Positions 59,887-64,000 of a stretch of 64,000 nt of DNA are shown piece by piece. The stretch is from contig CAZDOK010000008.1 of assembly GCA_964507025.1 (NCBI GenBank), positions 95,759-159,758 of the forward strand, read 5' to 3'. Origin of the DNA: Amarobacter sp964507025 (lineage in GTDB: Bacteria; Chloroflexota; Dehalococcoidia; Tepidiformales; Tepidiformaceae). The position numbers and the translations under genes are program-made. Each line of letters opens with the position of its first letter. Within the stretch, counting starts at the first letter, position 1. Under the pieces are notes generated by a model that saw only the letters and a program-made list of their open reading frames with translations, was not told where the DNA came from and ran no database searches.

Positions 59887-62162
59887 GCGACATTAACGCT
59901 TTCGCCAACGAGCGGCTCTTGGAGTTCCTCGATGCAGTGCATGGTGGGATCGAGTCGGTGTTGCGAACGAAGTTCGGGGAAGACTGGCTAAGGGACGGCG
60001 TGCAGCGACACCTGGCCCAAGGGTATTTCGAGCGTGCCCGGGAGATGCTCAGTTCGCCGATGCGAGTCGTAGACATGTCCAAGTCAGACGATGAGCTATT
60101 CGGAGTCGAGCACCTCTGGAACATCGTGAACGGCAACTGGGAGCTGTTCGCTGCCGCGTTCGGGGACAAGACAAGGACCCAAGTGTATTTCGGCGAAATC
60201 GCGGAACTCCGCCATAACGTGTCCCACCGTCGCCAGCGCCACCTGCTTCGACGGGTCGAACTCGCCCGGTTCCTCCACAACTGCCGGATGCTCTTGGCCG
60301 CCTTGGGGTCACCGCTGGCGGAGTCATTCGGGGCGGTTGCCGAGGCGATCAGCGCCGGTGGGAATCCCTGGGCGACATCGCTCGCGAGTTCCTTGCCACC
60401 GCACGAAGAGGTGTTCGATGAGTTCATTGGGCGGCCCAAGGAGTTGCGCGAGCTGTCCGAATGGTTGGTCTCTGACTCGCGACAGCACGTTGTCTGGGGA
60501 TACGGGGGTGCGGGCAAGAGTGCGACCGCATACCAGTTTGCCCTCGATGTCCGTGATGCCGTGCCGCCGGGAATCGAGGGAGTTGTTTGGGTAAGTGCGA
60601 AGCGGCGCGAGTACGTCGATGGCGCTGAACGTGACCGTAGGTCCGACTTTCAAGACCTGTCGTCGTTCCTTGCCGCCACGATGAAGGGGCTCTATGGCGA
60701 CCTGGGACCACAGCATGATCTCAACCCGTCCGGGGTGGTGTCGGAGCTCAACGAAACCCCCGTCTTGCTGATTGTCGACGACCTCGACTCTGTGCTGGAG
60801 AACGACGAGCTGACGTCATTTCTGCTGTACGATCTTCGAGCGACTCGAAGCAAGTTCCTCTTCACGTCGCGCCAGAAGCTCCCCGGCATCAAGACCACCG
60901 AAATCGAAGGTTTCGAAAGCGAAGAGCTGAAGCGATTTATCAAGACGAGGGCTAAGTGGCATGGGCTCGACCAGGAGGCGTGCGCCGCCAAGATGACCTC
61001 GATCCGGTCCGTCACCTCGGGGTTCCCGCTATTTGTTGACGACCTATTGCGCTACGCGCGGCTGGTGGGTTTGAACGACGCACTATCAGCGTGGAGCCAA
61101 CGGCAAGGCGATGCTGCTAGGCTTTACTCGCTACAACGACAACTCGACCACTTAGGCCAGCCCGCTCGCGATGCGCTCATTGCCATTGCAGTGGCAGATC
61201 GCCCACTGACCAGTGTCGAGATCGCTCAGGTTTCGGGCAGCACGGATGATGATGTGGATCACGCGCTGAAAGATCTCCTGGCTTGGCGGCTCGTTAACCG
61301 TGTAGCTGGCGCGCAAGAATCCCGGCCTGGCTTCGACATGAACGCAAACACCCGGCGATTGGTAGGAAAGAGCTTTCGGGCGGACCCCCGAATCGCTGGC
61401 TATCGTACCGTGTTTCGATCGCTTTCCGGGGAGAGCATGCCGGCGGCGAAGCGGCAGGCAATCGGTTCAGCGATCAACGTTGCCCGCGCTCTAGTTCTCC
61501 GCGAAGAAATTGATCAGGCCATTGAACAGTTGAAGGCGAGCATGACCGGAGACCTCGCCTCCGCCCCGGATCTGCATGGAGCGCTCGGCTGGGTCTACAG
61601 CCGCGCGCCGGAACGATTCCTTAATGAGGCCCGCGAGGCCTTTCATCAGTCGCATATCTACGGGTCGCGAAAGGAAGACACCTACTACCAGTGGAGCGCG
61701 ATGGAGAGGGAACTGGCCGAGGAGAACACCGGAAAAGCGGACGACGCTGCCGTTGCCGCCAGCTGGCATGCATGCGCCGAGATTGCTCAGCTTGGAATCG
61801 ACCGCCTCGGTCCCACCAAGGTGCTCTGCAACATGGCCGGCTATGCCCGTTCGCGCGAGGCCAAGACGAACCAGCGGCTGAACCAATTCGTCGATGCGGA
61901 ACGTTGTTTTGGTGAGGCAGTCGCGTACTTCCGTCGAGGCATCGGAGCACCGTCGTCCGAGAGCCGAACCGTGCCGCAGGGTGTCCTATTCAAGGGCTGG
62001 GCGCTCGCCTGCGAGGGTCTGGAAGACATTCCGGGGATGGCGGCGGCACTTCGCGAGTGGAGGGACTTGGATCCTGAAGACGACTACTACAGTTCCGAGC
62101 GGGATCGATTGGCCATCAAGTTCCCCTCCATTTCCTCGCTCATGAAACAAGCGTCCTCATGA
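59883..62162 (+). CDS. HEPN-STAND ATPase with TPR-like C-terminus
   Basis: 759 residues. Residues 1-125: Swt1-like HEPN domain with ELRHNVSH (R110-H115, Rx4H). Residues 175-420: STAND/NB-ARC NTPase with Walker A GYGGAGKS at 206-213, Walker B LLIVDDLD at 295-302, and FTSRQK as sensor Arg. A winged-helix segment follows (DRPLTSVEIAQVSGS). The last 250 residues are helical repeats (ALGWVYSRAPERF, DDAAVAASWHACAEIAQLG). STAND proteins of this layout sense a phage or stress ligand by the repeats and trigger the N-terminal effector, here a likely RNase. ATGA overlaps couple it to both neighbours. Confidence 0.88.
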   Translation: MSDINAFANERLLEFLDAVHGGIESVLRTKFGEDWLRDGVQRHLAQGYFERAREMLSSPMRVVDMSKSDDELFGVEHLWNIVNGNWELFAAAFGDKTRTQVYFGEIAELRHNVSHRRQRHLLRRVELARFLHNCRMLLAALGSPLAESFGAVAEAISAGGNPWATSLASSLPPHEEVFDEFIGRPKELRELSEWLVSDSRQHVVWGYGGAGKSATAYQFALDVRDAVPPGIEGVVWVSAKRREYVDGAERDRRSDFQDLSSFLAATMKGLYGDLGPQHDLNPSGVVSELNETPVLLIVDDLDSVLENDELTSFLLYDLRATRSKFLFTSRQKLPGIKTTEIEGFESEELKRFIKTRAKWHGLDQEACAAKMTSIRSVTSGFPLFVDDLLRYARLVGLNDALSAWSQRQGDAARLYSLQRQLDHLGQPARDALIAIAVADRPLTSVEIAQVSGSTDDDVDHALKDLLAWRLVNRVAGAQESRPGFDMNANTRRLVGKSFRADPRIAGYRTVFRSLSGESMPAAKRQAIGSAINVARALVLREEIDQAIEQLKASMTGDLASAPDLHGALGWVYSRAPERFLNEAREAFHQSHIYGSRKEDTYYQWSAMERELAEENTGKADDAAVAASWHACAEIAQLGIDRLGPTKVLCNMAGYARSREAKTNQRLNQFVDAERCFGEAVAYFRRGIGAPSSESRTVPQGVLFKGWALACEGLEDIPGMAAALREWRDLDPEDDYYSSERDRLAIKFPSISSLMKQASS

Positions 62163-63261
62163 AACAATCCATCGCCTGGCACATCGGCCCCGACGCCAAA
62201 CCCACCCGTCTCAAACCCGGCGCCATCGACCTCGAACAACGCCTCGAGGACTGGCTCACCGGCGACATCGACATCGTTGCCAGCGACATCCTCGTCATCA
62301 GCCGCCCGGCGCACACGGCCTGGGGCTCCCGCCTCGACCTCCTCGCCATCGACCGGGAAGGCAACCTCGTCATCGTCGAACTCAAGCGCGACCAGACCCT
62401 CTGCGATACCGTCGCCCAGGCCATCGAATACGCCGCCTGGGCCGCAACCCTGAGCTACGACCAGGTCCGCGAGCTTGCCGCCAGGCACTTCGGTTCCGAA
62501 GACGCCCTCGAAGACCGCTTCCAGCAGCGTTTCGGCTCCGAGCTCCCGGAAACGTGCAGGTGGGCCGCCCGGACGTCGCGGGCACGGGCTTCCAGCAGCG
62601 TTTCGGCTCCGAGCTCCCGGAAACCCTCAACCAGGCCCAGCGCATGCTCGTCGTCGCCCCCACCATCGATGACGTCACCGAGACCGTCGTCAACTACCTC
62701 GCCGAGGCCTTCAAGATGCCCATCAATGCCGTCGGCTTCGATGTCTTCGGCGAGCCCGGCAACCTCACCCTCGTTCGCCACTTCGTCCGCGAACCCACCG
62801 AAGTCCCCACGCCGCCTACGTCCAAGAAGCGGCCGTTGCGCACGCTCGAACAGCTCCGCCAGCTCGCCGTCGAGAACGGCGTTGCCGAAATCACCGATGA
62901 GTTTCTGACGCTAACCGACATCCTCCCCAACGTCCTCCCCCACTACCTCACCTTCAACCTGCGTGCCCGGGCGCCGGGAAAGAGCTGGCTCAGCGGCGTG
63001 AGCGTCTACCCAACCGCCGAGACCCGCCCCGGCGCGGTCGAACTGTTCGTCGCCTACAGCAACCTCCGCGACATCTTCGGCCTCGACCAGGAGACCGTCG
63101 CCGCCTTGGCCGAGCGCATCGACGCTGCAGCCGCGGAAAAGCACTCCTACAACTGGCAAGGCTGGTCTCGGCTGGTGATCTCGGCGCCGGACCAGGCCGC
63201 CGCCATCTGTTCGCTCATTCGCGAGCTTGCTGGTGCGGGGCGCCCGCCCGCCCGAGGTTGA
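62159..63261 (+). pseudogene. PD-(D/E)XK nuclease (NucS/DUF91-like), frameshifted by a 71-bp insertion
   Basis: ATG overlaps the STAND stop (ATGA). Residues 1-85 give the nuclease core: LEQRLEDWL, D60 in SRLDLLAID and E74/K76 in IVELKRD. At about 62554 the frame breaks. The frame from about 62588 onward resumes with QQRFGSELPETLNQAQRML and continues to a stop at 63261 with a mixed C-terminal domain (FNLRARAPGKSWLSG, KHSYNWQGWSRLVIS). Removing one repeat unit (71 bp) joins both halves exactly, so the intact protein is about 343 residues. Confidence 0.85.
62517..62624. repeat. 37-bp direct repeats causing the nuclease frameshift
   Basis: Copies at 62517-62553 and 62588-62624, offset 71 bp (not a multiple of 3), separated by 34 bp. 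Recombination between them would delete 71 bp and restore the reading frame. Confidence 0.92.
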
Positions 63262-63590
63262 CGCCGCCCGCGTCCACTGCCACTTGCCCCTGCGCCGGCG
63301 GGCGGTGAGGCGGCGATGCTGACCGCCGGGATCGCACTCCAGCAACGGTTCACCACAGTTCCGTTCCTGCTGAGCAAGTGGAAGCAAGGGAACCCACAGG
63401 GTCACCCAGGGTGGTGTATGAGTAGCGTGATAGTTGGGCAGATCGGGCGCATTCAGCCTTGCACCCCAACGTCCCGGGCTGACCCGGGACGGCTGAGCGC
63501 GTCCACCAAGCGCTATGGATCAAGTTACGGATCGATCGCCGATTGGCGTGGCGCCCAACCCCATGGGCCGTCCGCGTCCAGATTCAGTTA
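63262..63590. other. 329-bp gap before the right attachment repeat
   Basis: No gene supported. Contains a short CCCGGG-based palindrome near 63468-63490. It separates the nuclease from the right tRNA-derived core. Confidence 0.4.
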
Positions 63591-63638
63591 CTGGTAGGCC
63601 CGGAGAGATTCGAACTCTCGACCAATGGATTAAAAGTC
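63591..63638 (-). repeat. Right attachment repeat: 3' half of tRNA-Lys(UUU)
   Basis: Identical to 38820-38867. Sequence beyond it (63639 on) does not supply a pairing anticodon stem or acceptor strand, so no functional tRNA is rebuilt here. An intact tRNA-Lys is expected further right. Confidence 0.92.
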
Positions 63639-63752
63639 CGTTCAGGCCAATCCCACCCTGTTTGGAGGCGTCCCAAATCGTCACTTATGTTCCAGTTTGA
63701 ATCTGATCACGCGGGACCCGATCCGGCGGAGTGGGGCGCTGTACCACCCCAT

Positions 63753-63783
63753 GTCGGCAAGTTGGTCGGCAAAATGTCGGCAA
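63753..63783. repeat. Three GTCGGCAA repeats 11-12 bp apart
   Basis: At 63753-63760, 63765-63772 and 63776-63783. Helically phased and 115 bp from the right core, as expected for integrase arm sites of a second element. Confidence 0.5.
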
Positions 63784-63819
63784 AAGTGAGGTGCTCCGGC
63801 AGTGAGAGCCAGCGTAGGC

Positions 63820-63999
63820 TCACCCATCCCAGCGCTGTGCCTGCGGATTCCAGGCACCCGATTGGACCTTGCCCTGCAGAACGGAATCGAGCATTCCCGC
63901 CGCAGCCGTATGCCCGGCGTTCAGACCAGTGTTCAAGCCCACTTCGATAGCAAGCTGGCGATATGGAACACGCCACTCCGCCGGTGGGGCCGGGAGATC
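63820..63999 (-). CDS. Possible C-terminus of a protein continuing past the window
   Basis: 59 open codons from the window edge ending at TGA 63820-63822 (DLPAPPAEWRVPYRQLAIEV at the left, AWNPQAQRWDG at the end). No family recognised, and codon use is not strongly GC3-biased; it could be chance. Confidence 0.3.
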   Translation of the reverse strand, partial: DLPAPPAEWRVPYRQLAIEVGLNTGLNAGHTAAAGMLDSVLQGKVQSGAWNPQAQRWDG

Positions 64000-64000
64000 C

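Overview
The window is GC-rich throughout and densely coding. The first 35 kb looks like core chromosome of a free-living, respiring bacterium. It carries Hanks-type Ser/Thr kinases with Thr/Pro-rich stalks and short extracytoplasmic sensors, FHA-domain proteins, an FHA-ABC exporter, a tandem-domain polyphosphate phosphotransferase, a proton-pumping pyrophosphatase, citrate synthase, PEP synthase and the principal sigma factor. This mix, with many GTG starts and good Shine-Dalgarno sites, suggests a Chloroflexota bacterium (Dehalococcoidia/Tepidiformales-like). That placement is a guess from gene style; no rRNA is present to test it.

Layout, part 1 (1-35 kb). A signalling cluster (1-14 kb) holds three related kinases, two FHA proteins, an FHA/GAF/cyclase and Pap. 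Two kinases share an apparently exact 1,005-bp repeat covering the whole kinase domain but have unrelated extracellular ends, one derived from an oligopeptide-binding protein. Then come a secreted serine protease, a zinc-ribbon membrane protein, gltA, hppA, a cyclic-2,3-diphosphoglycerate-synthetase-like gene with carbamate kinase, an ABC-2 exporter, a broken capA, a PRTase/hydrolase fusion with a PRPP synthetase, ppsA and rpoD.

Layout, part 2 (36-64 kb). This is accessory DNA. Two broken copies of a phage prohead protease gene flank a CoA-transferase/enoyl-CoA hydratase pair and the C-terminal stub of an acyl-CoA dehydrogenase. A perfect 48-bp direct repeat, the 3' half of a tRNA-Lys(UUU) gene including CCA, lies at 38820-38867 and 63591-63638 and brackets a 24.8-kb island. 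From left to right the island holds decayed phage head genes (protease, Com-like, portal) with a foreign 319-aa gene among them; a large leftward defence cassette (40.9-55 kb); a tyrosine integrase with an Xis-like gene and small regulators (55.3-58.5 kb); an 0.8-kb stretch without genes; and a rightward three-gene module (59.4-63.3 kb).

The defence cassette reads, in transcription order, SNF2 helicase-DUF3883, DarT, DarG, a 124-aa unknown, a cytosolic right-handed beta-helix protein, a DUF1156 (COG1743) adenine methylase and a DUF499 ATPase with an N-terminal Swt1-like HEPN domain. It resembles BREX type 3 or DISARM-like sets without PglZ, with a DarTG toxin-antitoxin pair embedded and translationally coupled to the helicase. 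The methylase is interrupted by one in-frame amber codon. The rightward module is a type III restriction-modification scar, a HEPN-STAND-TPR ATPase and a PD-(D/E)XK nuclease, each joined by an ATGA overlap. The nuclease is frameshifted by a 71-bp insertion between 37-bp direct repeats, which suggests a reversible switch. The HEPN-STAND plus nuclease pair and the HEPN-DUF499/beta-helix/DarTG cassette are the best candidates for undescribed systems.
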